A stretch of 64,000 nt of DNA from Lentibacillus jeotgali (GTDB lineage Bacteria > Bacillota > Bacilli > Bacillales > Amphibacillaceae), in the NCBI RefSeq assembly GCF_000224785.1, contig NZ_AGAV01000003.1, forward strand, positions 248,001 to 312,000, in the 5' to 3' direction. The notes under the pieces were generated by a model, which saw only the letters and a list, made by a program, of their open reading frames with translations, did no database searches and was not told the origin of the DNA. Position numbers and translations under genes: made by a program. Each line of letters starts with the position of its first letter. The stretch's first letter is position 1. Positions 52,655 to 61,995 of the stretch are shown here, in pieces.

Positions 52655-53621
52655 TTGTTGTATCGAGCGGGTTTAAATTAGCTTCAATTTCTTCACGCTG
52701 ACCTTCAAACAATGGCGGCAATGCCAACGATTCGCCCAGATGGTCGGTATCTTCATCAGTTGCAAATCCAGGTCCGTCTGTTGCCAGTTCGAACAGAATG
52801 CCGTTTGGCTCTCTGAAATAGAGTGATTTGAAATAGAAGCGGTCCACTAACCCGGAATTAGGGATGCGTTCGGCAACGATCCGGTCTTTCCATTTTGCCA
52901 ATTCATCTTCATTCTCAACCCGGAATGCTACATGATGAACACTTCCCCGACCGGGCCGCTCTTTCGCCAGATCATTGCGAACTTCAAGATGTATTTCTGC
53001 ACCTGTGCCGCCTTTCCCCGTTGAAAAGATACGAATATCATCTTGTCCATTAACAGGTGATGGGTAACTGCTTATTTCCCGAAATGTTAAAACTTCTGTC
53101 AATACTTTAACCGTTGGAGCAGGATCCTCGACTGTTAATTTTACCGGTCCAAGGCCGATAATGCCTTTGTCAGCAGGAACAGAACTGTGTTCCCACACCT
53201 TTCCCCCTTTAACCCCTGAGTTCGTTTCATCGGAAATGAGTGTCAATCGCTGGTTTTCGGGATCACGAAAATGGATGACTCGGCGTTCGCCCTGTTCTGT
53301 TATTCCATCGTGGTCAACATCATGTTCAGTCAGCCGCTTTTCCCAGTACTTCAGTGCATCATCATTTGGGACTCTAAGGGACGTTGCGGAAATGCTGCTT
53401 TTACCCGGATAGGTGTTACCTGCACGTGGAATTTCAAAAAATGTTAAATCGGTGCCGGGGTTACCGATCTCATCTGCGTAAAACAGATGATAAACCGATG
53501 GATCGTCCTGGTTAATTGTTTTTTTCACTAATCGCATCCCCAAAACGTCTGTATAGAATCGATAGTTATTGGCTGCATTTGCTGTTATGGCTGATACGTG
53601 GTGTATACCTTTTAATTCCAT
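52644..53621 (-). CDS. Ring-cleaving dioxygenase, MhqO-like (VOC family)
   Basis: A 325-aa protein with two vicinal-oxygen-chelate modules. Metal/fold motifs: GIHHVSAITANAANNYRFYT, FFEIP; second half SVHHVAFRVENEDELAKWKD and YFREPNGILFELATDGPGF. MhqO-type proteins respond to quinones and catechols in B. subtilis. No adjacent MarR regulator is present. The ATG at 53621 has AGGAGA upstream; earlier starts are not supported. Confidence 0.82.
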   Translation of the reverse strand: MELKGIHHVSAITANAANNYRFYTDVLGMRLVKKTINQDDPSVYHLFYADEIGNPGTDLTFFEIPRAGNTYPGKSSISATSLRVPNDDALKYWEKRLTEHDVDHDGITEQGERRVIHFRDPENQRLTLISDETNSGVKGGKVWEHSSVPADKGIIGLGPVKLTVEDPAPTVKVLTEVLTFREISSYPSPVNGQDDIRIFSTGKGGTGAEIHLEVRNDLAKERPGRGSVHHVAFRVENEDELAKWKDRIVAERIPNSGLVDRFYFKSLYFREPNGILFELATDGPGFATDEDTDHLGESLALPPLFEGQREEIEANLNPLDTTRSR

Positions 53622-53731
53622 AGCTAAGTCAAGTCTCCTTAGTTTAATCATATTTACACTGAATTTAGATTACTTTAATTCAGTATAAATGAATTATAAA
53701 TCGATTTTAATGATTAGTACAGGATATTGCC

Positions 53732-54301
53732 TCATTGATCAGAGTTCTCATGCTTTGGGCGGAGCCCCCGTTTCAATTGGTCAATGCTCAGCCCAAAATC
53801 CATTTGCAGGTGCGGATAATCTTTGAAATTGCTCCAGTCACCACCCCACTCGAATCCAAGTTCTTTGGCGATATCGGCCACTTCAAACCAATCTGATTCA
53901 CCATTGTTATTGCCATCGTAACTTGTGTTCCAAATAATTTTGCCGTTATGATTGCGCAAAGCATAATCAACTGCAAGTCCATAGTTGTGATAGGATTCGC
54001 CGCCCTCGGCATAAGTTACAATGCTACCCTTTTTTGATCGCCCCTGTTCATATAATGCGTCCTGCTCTTCATGGCTCCTGACCGTTTCAGTAATGACAAC
54101 ATCGATATTTTTTTCAGCAGCCTGATCAACAAGTTTTTCTGTTTTCTCAGTGACAACCGGGTCAAGGCTTTCCGGAAGAGGTGCCTCGTTTCCCTGATCA
54201 ACATAGCGGTCTGTTTTTAATTGATTATATAGGAAAAATAGCATCACCAGAAATAAAATAATGATGATCCATGCTGTGATATCTTTGCGGTTTCGTTTCA
54301 A
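53732..54301 (-). CDS. M15-family peptidoglycan peptidase, CwlK-like, membrane-anchored
   Basis: A 189-aa protein with an N-terminal membrane helix (about 9-27) and an M15C-type domain: VRSHEEQDALYEQGRS, zinc motif SYHNYGLAVDYAL (SxHxxGxAxD) and the last His in KDYPHLQMDFG. Known relatives cut L-Ala-D-Glu or D-Ala bonds of the wall peptide. Single gene, divergent from the PlsY paralogue. Confidence 0.85.
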   Translation of the reverse strand: MKRNRKDITAWIIIILFLVMLFFLYNQLKTDRYVDQGNEAPLPESLDPVVTEKTEKLVDQAAEKNIDVVITETVRSHEEQDALYEQGRSKKGSIVTYAEGGESYHNYGLAVDYALRNHNGKIIWNTSYDGNNNGESDWFEVADIAKELGFEWGGDWSNFKDYPHLQMDFGLSIDQLKRGLRPKHENSDQ

Positions 54302-54490
54302 AATTTACGGGCTCCTTGCGAATAGATTTCGTTATCATTATAACATCCTGGATTACTGACCAGTTAAAAAAATAACACCTCTCTATAACTATAATCGAAC
54401 GAAATCGGTAAAGAGGGGCATGATTTCGGAAAATAATTGTCTTGAAGTTCCTGATTTCTAAATATAAGATTAACTCATGGGAGGGGTTTT

Positions 54491-55114
54491 ATGGTGACTG
54501 TACTGATTGTCAGTCTGATTGGTTATCTGTCTGGCTGCATTCATGGCTCACAGGTAGTCGGGAAATATAAAAAAATGGATATTAAAAATACTGGCGTGAA
54601 AAACTCCGGAGCTTCTAACACAACGATATTACTGGGGTGGAAGTACGGCATTCTTGTTGCACTTATTGATATTTTTAAAGCAACATTATCGATATTGATG
54701 GTGTTATACTTATTAGAAGGTCAGGGTATAACTGGAGCGGCACAAACTTTATTGGTGTACATCAATGCATTATTTATTATTGTTGGGCATAATCACCCGG
54801 TCACTATGAAATTCAGCGGTGGTAAAGGAACGGCATCATTGATTGGTGTACTGCTTGCTATTGACTGGAAGATAGCGGTCATCGGAATTGCCATTCTGCT
54901 TTTATTCACATTGGCAACTGATTATCTTGTCGTCGGCGTTCTTTTCATGTATGTCTCCTTTCTGGTAACGACTTATCTGTCCTTTGGAATCGAACCAACA
55001 ATGGTTGTTGTGCTATTATCGGTTATGAGTATTATGAAACATATGGAGAATTATAAACGTATCCTTAATAAGGAAGAGACAACGATATCAAGTATGTTTC
55101 GAAAAGAGACATAG
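54491..55114 (+). CDS. PlsY-like glycerol-3-phosphate acyltransferase paralogue
   Basis: A 207-aa membrane protein with the PlsY motifs: SGCIHGSQVVGK near the N-terminus, KNTGVKNSGASNTTILLGWK (motif 1), GHNHPVTMKFSGGKGTA (motif 2). Real PlsY has DIRxxGSGNxGATN; here NTGVKNSGASN diverges, so this may be a paralogue with altered acyl-donor use. GGGAGGGG precedes the start. DUF456 gene follows 15 bp later. Confidence 0.75.
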   Translation: MVTVLIVSLIGYLSGCIHGSQVVGKYKKMDIKNTGVKNSGASNTTILLGWKYGILVALIDIFKATLSILMVLYLLEGQGITGAAQTLLVYINALFIIVGHNHPVTMKFSGGKGTASLIGVLLAIDWKIAVIGIAILLLFTLATDYLVVGVLFMYVSFLVTTYLSFGIEPTMVVVLLSVMSIMKHMENYKRILNKEETTISSMFRKET

Positions 55115-55129
55115 AAGTGGAGGACAGCG

Positions 55130-55615
55130 ATGCTAGACATTATCGTTTGGATTATTATTATTGCACTCTTTATCGCAAGTTTTGCAGGTGTTATTTTTCC
55201 GATTATTCCATCTCCGCTGGTGCTTTGGGTTGGTTTCCTGCTTTATCATTTTGTGATAAATGCGGATGAACTGACCTGGTTTTTCTGGATTGCTATGGCT
55301 GTATTGACTATTATACTGATTGTATCGGATGTCATTGCCAATAGCTATTTTGTGAAAAAATACGGCGGCAGTAAATGGGGCGAGCGCGGCGCTGCTATTG
55401 CTGTTATTATCGGATCATTTATCATACCGCCATTCGGCATCCTGATTATTCCGTTTGTCACAGTATTTCTGATTGAGTTGATGCAGGAAAGAACAATTCA
55501 GGAGGCTGTCCGCGCGTCCATTGGATCATTAATCGGATTCCTTGGCGGAGCGTTAGCAAAAGTCGTCATTCAATTGGCGATGGTTATGTGGTTTCTTATC
55601 GTTATCTTATTTTAA
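55130..55615 (+). CDS. DUF456 family membrane protein
   Basis: A 161-aa protein with five hydrophobic stretches including FAGVIFPIIPSPLVLWVGFL and the Gly-rich SLIGFLGGALAKVVIQLAM end, typical of DUF456. Function unknown. GTGGAGGACAG upstream. Fits an operon with the PlsY paralogue and, 21 bp later, pdxK. Confidence 0.75.
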   Translation: MLDIIVWIIIIALFIASFAGVIFPIIPSPLVLWVGFLLYHFVINADELTWFFWIAMAVLTIILIVSDVIANSYFVKKYGGSKWGERGAAIAVIIGSFIIPPFGILIIPFVTVFLIELMQERTIQEAVRASIGSLIGFLGGALAKVVIQLAMVMWFLIVILF

Positions 55616-55636
55616 CAGCAGAAAGGATTTTGCAGT

Positions 55637-56467
55637 ATGAATCTACCATCACGTGCTATTACAATTGCCGGATCTGCAGCAGGGGGAAGCGCTGGTATCC
55701 AGGCGGATCTGAAAACATTTCAGGAATTGGATGTTTACGGAATGAGTGTGGTGACAGCGATCGTTGCCCGTCATCCTGAAACAGATAAAAATGTGCACCT
55801 GCAGACGATAGAAGCAATAGAAGCACAATTTGCCACAGCGATGAAACAGGTTGGCGCTGACGCACTCAAAACTGGCATGCTATTTTCCAAGGAGATTATT
55901 GAAAAAGCTGCGGATCTGATTGCCGGCTCAGATAAGAAAACGGTGGTAGTTGATCCGGTCATGGTCGGAAAACTTGATTCGAAGCTGCTTGCGGACGATG
56001 CGATCGATGTACTGAGGAAGCGGCTGGTTCCACTGGCTGATGTGATTACACCGAATGTGCCTGAAGCATCGTATCTATTGAATGGACGTGACGTGAAAAC
56101 GGTAGAAGATATGAAAAAGGCAGCAGTTGACCTGCATGAACTTGGACCGCAATACGTTTTGGTAAAAGGCGGCAGATTGAAAGGCGAAGCGGTAGACGTT
56201 TTGTACGACGGCGAAACACTGACGGCATTTGAAGCACCACGGGTCGACACAGAAAATACAAGCGGAGCAGGCTGTACGTATTCGGCAGCGATCACTTCCT
56301 ATATGACAAAAGGGTATTCGATGCTGGAAGCGGTTCGTCTGTCAAAAAGCTTCGTCACAACGGCAATTGAATATGGTTTTACCTATACCGATATGGTTGG
56401 TCCAACGTATCACGCGGCAGAGCGCATGAAAGGTGAAGCGCATAAGATTAAAGTAGAAAAGCTCTAA
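55637..56467 (+). CDS. pdxK: Pyridoxine/pyridoxal kinase of the ThiD-like family
   Basis: Ribokinase-fold kinase of 276 aa. ITIAGSAAGGSAGIQADLKTF-type N-terminus (in pieces), VVDPVMVGK, TPNVPEASYL, and the anion-hole/catalytic NTSGAGCTYSAA with Cys, as in Bacillus PdxK rather than ThiD. The fixed Ser-Ala-Ala in place of Ser-Asp near the start is also PdxK-like in bacilli. Makes PLP by salvage. GAAAGGAT precedes the start. Confidence 0.85.
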   Translation: MNLPSRAITIAGSAAGGSAGIQADLKTFQELDVYGMSVVTAIVARHPETDKNVHLQTIEAIEAQFATAMKQVGADALKTGMLFSKEIIEKAADLIAGSDKKTVVVDPVMVGKLDSKLLADDAIDVLRKRLVPLADVITPNVPEASYLLNGRDVKTVEDMKKAAVDLHELGPQYVLVKGGRLKGEAVDVLYDGETLTAFEAPRVDTENTSGAGCTYSAAITSYMTKGYSMLEAVRLSKSFVTTAIEYGFTYTDMVGPTYHAAERMKGEAHKIKVEKL

Positions 56468-56498
56468 TTGAGTAGATATTCAAAGAGGAGTGGGATGA

Positions 56499-57050
56499 AT
56501 GGGGAAACGAGCGCTGATCAATGTGGATTATACGGTTGATTTTGTAGCAGATGAAGGGAAACTGACATGCGGCAAACCGGGACAGGCTATCGAGGATAAT
56601 ATCGTATCCATCACTAAGGATTTTATCGCTGCAGATGACTTTGTCGTTTTTGCGATTGATGCCCATGAAACGGGGGACAACTTTCACCCGGAAACAGCGC
56701 TTTTTCCGCCGCACAATATCATTGGAACACAAGGCCAGGAACTGTATGGTTCGTTAGCATCGGTCTATGCGGAAAATAAGGATAAGAGCAGTGTCCATTA
56801 CTTTGATAAAACACGCTACAGTGCTTTTGCCGGTACTGATCTGGAAATTAAACTGCGTGAACGTGGTATTGACGAAATCCATCTTGTTGGCGTCTGCACC
56901 GATATTTGCGTGCTGCATACCGCTGTCGATGCCTATAACAAAGGATTCAGCATTGTTGTGCATCAGGATGCGGTTGCCAGTTTTAACGCAGCAGGACATG
57001 AGTGGGCGCTCGGTCATTTTAAAGAGACACTTGGAGCAAAATTAGTATAA
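56499..57050 (+). CDS. pncA: Nicotinamidase
   Basis: Isochorismatase-fold hydrolase of 183 aa turning nicotinamide into nicotinate for NAD salvage. Catalytic Asp in LINVDYTVDFVADEGKLT, Lys region FDKTRYSAFAGTDLE and nucleophile Cys in GVCTDICVLHTAVDAYNKGF. It matches my memory of B. subtilis PncA over its whole length. GAGGAGTGGG upstream. Near pdxK, forming a cofactor-salvage cluster. Confidence 0.93.
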   Translation: MGKRALINVDYTVDFVADEGKLTCGKPGQAIEDNIVSITKDFIAADDFVVFAIDAHETGDNFHPETALFPPHNIIGTQGQELYGSLASVYAENKDKSSVHYFDKTRYSAFAGTDLEIKLRERGIDEIHLVGVCTDICVLHTAVDAYNKGFSIVVHQDAVASFNAAGHEWALGHFKETLGAKLV

Positions 57051-57132
57051 CTGCTGAGGAAAAGCCAGGGCGATTTCGGTGCTGGCTTTTCCGACTGATA
57101 AATTTCATGAATCGAACAAAGGGGGATGCGAA

Positions 57133-57672
57133 ATGGCCGATATATTCAAAAAGGATACATTTGATGATTATAGAGTCAGAAAGACTGCAGCAGATGATGC
57201 AGATACGGTTGTCCGGACATTACAGGATGCAGCCGGCTGGCTGAATGATAAAGGTATTCATCAGTGGGACTTTTATCTGACAGATGAGGCAGTATCAGAA
57301 GTAAAAGAAGCGATTGAGGCGGGGACGACTTATCTGGTGACGGACAGAGACGATCATCCCGTTGCAACATTTAACCTTTCACAGAGCCAAAATGAACTTG
57401 ATGCCAGTCTGTGGGGAGATCGTGGTGATGATGCCCTTTATCTGCACAGGCTGGCCATTGATAAAAACTATCGCCATCAGCAGATTGGGAGAAGGCTTCT
57501 ATCATGGATACAGGAAAATAGTAAAACCGAAAGTGATGTGCTCCGCTTGGATTGTGTAGCGGACAATCCCGGGTTAAATCAATTTTATGAGAATGCGGGA
57601 TTCAGCTTTTCCGGTTTTGCCGAAGCAATGGACATTCAGTTTTCCAAGTATGAAAAGCAGTTGGATGATTGA
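57133..57672 (+). CDS. GNAT N-acetyltransferase
   Basis: A 179-aa GNAT: VRKTAADDADTVVRTLQDAA (N-terminal), LYLHRLAIDKNYRHQQIGRR (acetyl-CoA loop QQIGRR), RLDCVADNPGLNQFYENAGF. Substrate unknown. GGGGG ahead of the ATG at 57133 is preferred to an earlier in-frame start. Confidence 0.85.
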   Translation: MADIFKKDTFDDYRVRKTAADDADTVVRTLQDAAGWLNDKGIHQWDFYLTDEAVSEVKEAIEAGTTYLVTDRDDHPVATFNLSQSQNELDASLWGDRGDDALYLHRLAIDKNYRHQQIGRRLLSWIQENSKTESDVLRLDCVADNPGLNQFYENAGFSFSGFAEAMDIQFSKYEKQLDD

Positions 57673-57773
57673 TCTGGGTCAGCTGTAAATAATCATTCGA
57701 CTTTATATAAGAATGCAAATCGGGCAGCAGCTGTTATTTTCATCGGTCTCCGGACTGAGTTTACGGCTCGGGC

Positions 57774-57802
57774 TTGACTTTAACCGCTCATCCATTTATA
57801 TT
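57774..57802 (+). promoter_or_regulatory. Promoter of the T-box-proS transcript
   Basis: TTGACT (57774-57779), 17-nt spacer and TATATT (57797-57802). Transcription would start about 57809, giving a leader of about 290 nt. Confidence 0.65.
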
Positions 57803-57808
57803 TAAAAA

Positions 57809-58057
57809 TACAATAGATGAAACGCTGATGAGGATTAGTATAGTTTGGCCGTCTTTGACAGAGAGGAAATGGCTGGTGGGAATTTCCAAAGACAGAAACT
57901 TGAACCTGCCTCTGAGTTCGCCGCCGGAAGGTTTTTGCCGGAAAATGTGCGCGGTTTTACACCGTTATGATATCAAGTGTGCAGTCTGTTCGAACGGCTG
58001 CAAACAAGGGTGGTACCACCACAGACCTCGGTCCCTTTTCAGGACGGAGGATTTTTT
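57809..58057 (+). promoter_or_regulatory. T-box leader, proline-specific
   Basis: The leader senses uncharged tRNA-Pro. Visible parts: long stem I region, the specifier-like GAACCT (CCT, proline) near 57901-57906, the T-box bulge TGGTACCACC (58011-58020) where the tRNA acceptor end pairs, and a terminator (CCTCGGTCC with GGACGGAGG, then TTTTTT, 58026-58057). Uncharged tRNA would favour the antiterminator and switch proS on. Confidence 0.88.
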
Positions 58058-58101
58058 AATAAGGAAAGTTCTTCCATATATTTTATAAGGAGTGTTTTAA
58101 T

Positions 58102-59538
58102 TTGGGTAAAAACAAGCAATACGTTGAAAAAATCACTGCCATGGAGGACGATTTCGCGCAATGGTACACGGACGTGGTCAAACAGGCGGAATTGGTTGAT
58201 TACGGAACTGTCCGCGGAACGATGATTATCAAGCCATATGGTTTTGCCATCTGGGAAAATATCCGTGATGAACTGGACAAGCAGTTTAAGGAAACAGGCC
58301 ATTCGAATGTGTACTTCCCATTGTTCATCCCGGAAAGTATGCTGCAAAAGGAAAAGGACCACATTGAAGGCTTTGCGCCCGAAGTTGCCTGGGTGACCCA
58401 TGGCGGGGAGGAAGAGCTGACGGAGCGGATCTGTGTCCGGCCGACATCTGAGGTCCTGTTCGGTGAGTATTATTCGAAAAACATTCATTCCTACCGTGAT
58501 TTGCCAAAGCTGTATAACCAGTGGAGTAACGTTGTCCGCTGGGAAAAAACAACCCGGCCATTCCTGCGTTCGCTGGAATTTTTGTGGCAGGAGGGGCACA
58601 CATCTCATGCAACACGTGAAGATGCTGAAGCGGAGACAAATCAGATGCTGGAAATCTATGCCGATGTTTGTGAAAATTACTTGGCAATTCCGGTCTTGCG
58701 TGGGAAAAAGACTGAGAGCGAAAAATTTGCCGGAGCTCATTACACCCTAACGATTGAAAGTCTGATGCACGATGGCAAAGCATTGCAATCGGGTACATCG
58801 CATTACTTGGGAACAGGCTTTGCGGAGGCATTTGATATTCTTTATCTGGATGAGAATGGTGAGCAAAAACCGGTCCATCAGACCTCATGGGGCATGTCCA
58901 CTCGGATTATGGGGGCATTGATCATGGTACACGGTGATAATCGCGGTTTGGTGATCCCGCCTCGGATTGCGCCGACACAGGCAATGATCGTTCCGGTCGC
59001 CCAGCATAAAGAAGGCGTTTTGGATAAGGCGTATGATCTGCGTGACCGCCTGCAGAATCTTGTCCGAGTTGATATTGACGGTAGTGATAAAAAACCCGGT
59101 TGGAAATTCAATGAATATGAGATGAAAGGGGTCCCTGTCCGGATTGAAATGGGCCCTAAAGATATTGAAAATGAGCAAGTGGTGCTTGTCCGTCGCGACA
59201 CCGGCAATAAAGAATTTTTGCCACTGGCTGAACTGGAGGAACGGCTCCCCGCTCTGCTTGAAGAAGTGCAACAGAACTTGTATGACGGAGCTCTGGCACA
59301 CCTTGAAGAAACAACGACAACTGCCGTGGATATGGACCAGTTCAAACAGGCATTGGATGAAACACCAGGGTTTATCAAGGCCATGTGGTGCGGTGATGAA
59401 GCATGCGAAGAGAAAATTAAAGAAGAAACATCTGCCACATCCCGGTGTATACCGTTTGAACAGGAGACGGTTTCGGATTCCTGCGTTTGCTGCGGCAGAG
59501 AGGCTAAAGAGATGGTATATTGGGCACGAGCATATTAA
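58102..59538 (+). CDS. proS: Prolyl-tRNA synthetase, eukaryote/archaeal-like (type 3)
   Basis: A 478-aa class II synthetase without the bacterial editing (INS) domain. Motifs: [32 protein letters not shown]-type motif 2 region ([11 protein letters not shown]), [10 protein letters not shown], motif 3 near GTSWGM... [20 protein letters not shown], and a C-terminal zinc-like domain with Cys in WCGDEACEE and CVCCG. Starts at TTG 58102 after AAGGAGTG. T-box control suggests use when proline is short, for example during osmotic proline synthesis. Confidence 0.93.
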   Translation: MGKNKQYVEKITAMEDDFAQWYTDVVKQAELVDYGTVRGTMIIKPYGFAIWENIRDELDKQFKETGHSNVYFPLFIPESMLQKEKDHIEGFAPEVAWVTHGGEEELTERICVRPTSEVLFGEYYSKNIHSYRDLPKLYNQWSNVVRWEKTTRPFLRSLEFLWQEGHTSHATREDAEAETNQMLEIYADVCENYLAIPVLRGKKTESEKFAGAHYTLTIESLMHDGKALQSGTSHYLGTGFAEAFDILYLDENGEQKPVHQTSWGMSTRIMGALIMVHGDNRGLVIPPRIAPTQAMIVPVAQHKEGVLDKAYDLRDRLQNLVRVDIDGSDKKPGWKFNEYEMKGVPVRIEMGPKDIENEQVVLVRRDTGNKEFLPLAELEERLPALLEEVQQNLYDGALAHLEETTTTAVDMDQFKQALDETPGFIKAMWCGDEACEEKIKEETSATSRCIPFEQETVSDSCVCCGREAKEMVYWARAY

Positions 59539-59617
59539 AACAAAAAGTCTGGCGCTGCTGACAGCCGCCCGATTTTTTGTTCCCGAAAGTGAAAACATCA
59601 GCCCGAAAACAACAAAC

Positions 59618-59647
59618 GAGCCGCCCCGTCAAATGGCGGGACAGCTC
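59618..59647 (-). terminator. Terminator of the glutathione peroxidase gene
   Basis: On the minus strand GAGCTGTCCCG pairs with CGGGGCGGCTC (two G-U pairs) and leads into a T-rich tail (TTTGTTGTTTTC). It starts 3 bp after the stop. Confidence 0.65.
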
Positions 59648-59649
59648 TG

Positions 59650-60129
59650 TCAGGTTTGCAGCACCTTTTCAATATCCTGCTCAACACTTTCTGGTTTTGT
59701 CTGTGGTGCGTAGCGGTTGATGACATTCCCGTTTCGATCAACCAGGAATTTGGTGAAGTTCCATTTTATCTGTCTGGTTACAACGCCTTTTGCTTGTTCG
59801 GTTAAATAAACAAATAAAGGATGCGCATTTTCTCCTTTAACATCAATCTTGCTGAACATTGGGAAAGACACCCCGTAATTTCTTCTGCAAAAGGTAGCTA
59901 TTTCGCCGTCTGAACCTGGATCTTGACTGTTGAACTGGTTACATGGGAATCCAAGTATCGTCAGTCCCTTATCTTTATATGTATCATAAAGCTTTTCCAG
60001 ACCGTCAAATTGCGGTGTGAACCCGCATTCACTGGCTGTATTGACAATTAATAGCACATTTCCCTTATATTCATTCAGCGATTTTTCTTCTCCATCTATC
60101 GTTTTTGCGGAGAAATCATAAACACTAAT
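59650..60129 (-). CDS. Glutathione peroxidase-like thiol peroxidase, apparent ATT start
   Basis: A 159-aa peroxidase: peroxidatic Cys in [17 protein letters not shown] with the second Cys, and WNFTKFLVD. Family proteins use thioredoxin. By alignment with BsaA (MSIYHM...) the initiation codon is ATT at 60127-60129, 9 nt after AAGGAGG; no ATG, GTG or TTG in frame lies at that place. The frame continues upstream through a dispersed repeat, which would give an odd N-terminus. Confidence 0.88.
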   Translation of the reverse strand: MSVYDFSAKTIDGEEKSLNEYKGNVLLIVNTASECGFTPQFDGLEKLYDTYKDKGLTILGFPCNQFNSQDPGSDGEIATFCRRNYGVSFPMFSKIDVKGENAHPLFVYLTEQAKGVVTRQIKWNFTKFLVDRNGNVINRYAPQTKPESVEQDIEKVLQT

Positions 60130-60150
60130 TGAAATCGCCCTCCTTTTTTG

Positions 60151-60240
60151 GCAGTTAAGAAAGTATAAATACTTTCTTACTGCATAAGTGCAACTTAGGC
60201 TTTCAACCATTAAAGCTTGGCGATAAGCCAAGCTTTCTAA
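60151..60240 (-). repeat. Dispersed repeat, copy 2, with second hairpin
   Basis: 60180-60240 is the inverted copy of 15806-15865 (AGCTTGGC/GCCAAGCT hairpin inside). It continues into a second stem, GCAGTTAAGAAAGTAT (60151-60166) with ATACTTTCTTACTGC (60169-60183). The unit ends 8 bp before the glutathione peroxidase ribosome site. Confidence 0.75.
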
Positions 60241-60402
60241 TAAAGAATAACAACATTACCCAATTATTGTCAAAAAATTGAATCAACAATAATGGAACTT
60301 TTTAGTGATCGGGGATGTAGCAGCAGTCCGTAATACTGAAGTATCTGCTAGAGTTCATAAGGCCACAGAGAAACAGGACGCTATATTCAAAACAACAAAA
60401 AA

Positions 60403-60426
60403 GAACCGGCTGAATGTTGCCGATTC
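60403..60426 (-). terminator. Terminator after trhO
   Basis: On the minus strand GAATCGGC pairs with GCCGGTTC (one G-U) around an 8-nt loop, followed by TTTTTTG. Confidence 0.8.
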
Positions 60427-60441
60427 CTTTCTATATATTCA

Positions 60442-61425
60442 TTAAGCTTCCTGTTTTGCTTGATTTTCTTCTTCAATAATCGCAAGTTTGCGGTCGATTT
60501 CTTCCTGGGATAAGTTGTGTTCCCGGACATACAGGTTGTCACGGCTGACCCGGCATTCATGCGTGCAGCCGCGCATATATTTATGCTCGTTTTCTTCCGA
60601 GCAGATGATTTGTTTGTTACATGACGGGTTAGCACAGTTCACATAACGCTCACAAGGTTTTCCATCAAAATAATCTCGTCCAACAACGACGTGTTCTTTT
60701 TGATTGATTGGAACTGAGATGCGCTGATCGAAGACGTAACATTTGCCATCCCAGAGTTCACCTTGTACTTCCGGGTCTTTCCCGTACGTAACGATCCCGC
60801 CATCAAGCTGACCAACGTCTCCAATACCTTCATCCATCAGCCAGCCGGAAAATTTTTCACAGCGGATGCCACCAGTGCAATAGGTCAGTACTTTTTTATC
60901 CTTCAGCTGATCTTTATTTTCGCGGATCCAGTCAGGCAGCTCGCGAAAAGCCTCAATATCCGGCCGGATCGCACCACGAAAGTGTCCGAGATCATATTCA
61001 TAATCATTACGGGCATCCAGGATAACCGTTTCCTCATCCTGCATCGCCTCATAAAATTCTTTCGGCGAGAGGAACTTTGCTGTGTTTTCCATTGGGTTGA
61101 TATCTTCGTCCTCAGTTAGCTTCAAGCTAACAATTTCCGGACGGTGCCGCACGTGCATTTTTTTGAAAGCATGTCGGTCGTGGTTATCAATTTTGAAGGT
61201 CATATTAGCAAAGCGCGGATCCTGATGCATGGCCTTCATATATTTTTCGGTCTGTTCGACTGTACCGGAAACTGTCCCGTTCAGTCCTTCATGTGCTATA
61301 AGAATCCGTCCCTTGAGCCCAAGCTCCTGGCAGAATTCAAGGTGCTTTTCTGAAAACAACACCGGGTCATCGATCGGAACGAATTTATAATAAAGCAGCA
61401 CCTGATATTCCTGTTGATTTTCCAT
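60442..61425 (-). CDS. trhO: tRNA uridine(34) hydroxylase, rhodanese-domain TrhO
   Basis: A 327-aa UPF0176 protein: N-terminal acylphosphatase-like domain ([28 protein letters not shown]), rhodanese domain (about 120-220) with catalytic Cys in [16 protein letters not shown], and a C-terminal Cys-rich part ([20 protein letters not shown] pieces). In known members it hydroxylates U34 of tRNA with oxygen. The start at 61425 has GGTGG upstream. Confidence 0.9.
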   Translation of the reverse strand: MENQQEYQVLLYYKFVPIDDPVLFSEKHLEFCQELGLKGRILIAHEGLNGTVSGTVEQTEKYMKAMHQDPRFANMTFKIDNHDRHAFKKMHVRHRPEIVSLKLTEDEDINPMENTAKFLSPKEFYEAMQDEETVILDARNDYEYDLGHFRGAIRPDIEAFRELPDWIRENKDQLKDKKVLTYCTGGIRCEKFSGWLMDEGIGDVGQLDGGIVTYGKDPEVQGELWDGKCYVFDQRISVPINQKEHVVVGRDYFDGKPCERYVNCANPSCNKQIICSEENEHKYMRGCTHECRVSRDNLYVREHNLSQEEIDRKLAIIEEENQAKQEA

Positions 61426-61725
61426 TTCGATACCACCTACCATTTATATTTGCAAGATACAAATGCAGTGGATAACTTATTATAATCTTGCAGAAGAATA
61501 TTTTATCATGTTTTTATTTGTATTGCCAGGGTTGGCGATTCATCGGGATAATTTAAAATAAATTTATTTCCTCAACCACTTGCGTTTTGCTCCAAAAAGG
61601 AGTAAAGTAAGGATTAAGCAAATGAAATTGAAATTAGTAATACTTTACGATCTCTTTAACAAGTGGTGTAAAAGTATTTATGGTTCAATTACTTTGCACA
61701 TATTTGTATAAGGAGGTCGTTTAAT
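61426..61725. other. 300-bp leader/intergenic region before the cold-shock gene
   Basis: It holds a hairpin TTTGCTCC/GGAGTAAA (about 61586-61606), TTGCGT...TAAAGT as weak promoter boxes, and a 29-codon open frame (ATG 61622, stop TAA 61709-61711) preceded by AAGGA. The stop overlaps the csp ribosome site TAAGGAGG. Cold-shock genes usually have structured leaders; the small frame may be chance. Confidence 0.45.
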
Positions 61726-61926
61726 ATGATGACTGGTACAGTAAAATGGTTCAACGCTGAAAAAGGCTTCGGTTTCATTGAGCGCGAAGAGGGAGACGAT
61801 GTATTCGTTCACTTCTCAGCAATCAATGCTGAAGGTTTCAAAACGCTTGAAGATGGTCAAAACGTTGAATTCGAAATCGTTGAAGGCAACCGCGGACCAC
61901 AGGCTGCTAACGTTACAGCCGTTTAA
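61726..61926 (+). CDS. Cold-shock protein (CspA/CspB family)
   Basis: A 66-aa single-strand nucleic-acid-binding OB-fold protein. RNP1 KGFGFIE and RNP2 VFVHFSAI are intact. Two ATGs in a row start the gene after AAGGAGG. Acts as RNA chaperone; a structured leader and strong terminator surround it. Confidence 0.96.
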   Translation: MMTGTVKWFNAEKGFGFIEREEGDDVFVHFSAINAEGFKTLEDGQNVEFEIVEGNRGPQAANVTAV

Positions 61927-61939
61927 TTGATTATGATCT

Positions 61940-61977
61940 AAAAAGGTTTATCTCATTTGTGAGGTAAACCTTTTTTT
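61940..61977 (+). terminator. Terminator of the cold-shock gene
   Basis: AAAAAGGTTTA-CTCA pairs with TGAG-TAAACCTTTTT around TTTG and runs into TTTTTTT. Confidence 0.88.
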
Positions 61978-61995
61978 GTTTAGGAGGGATGTTGC

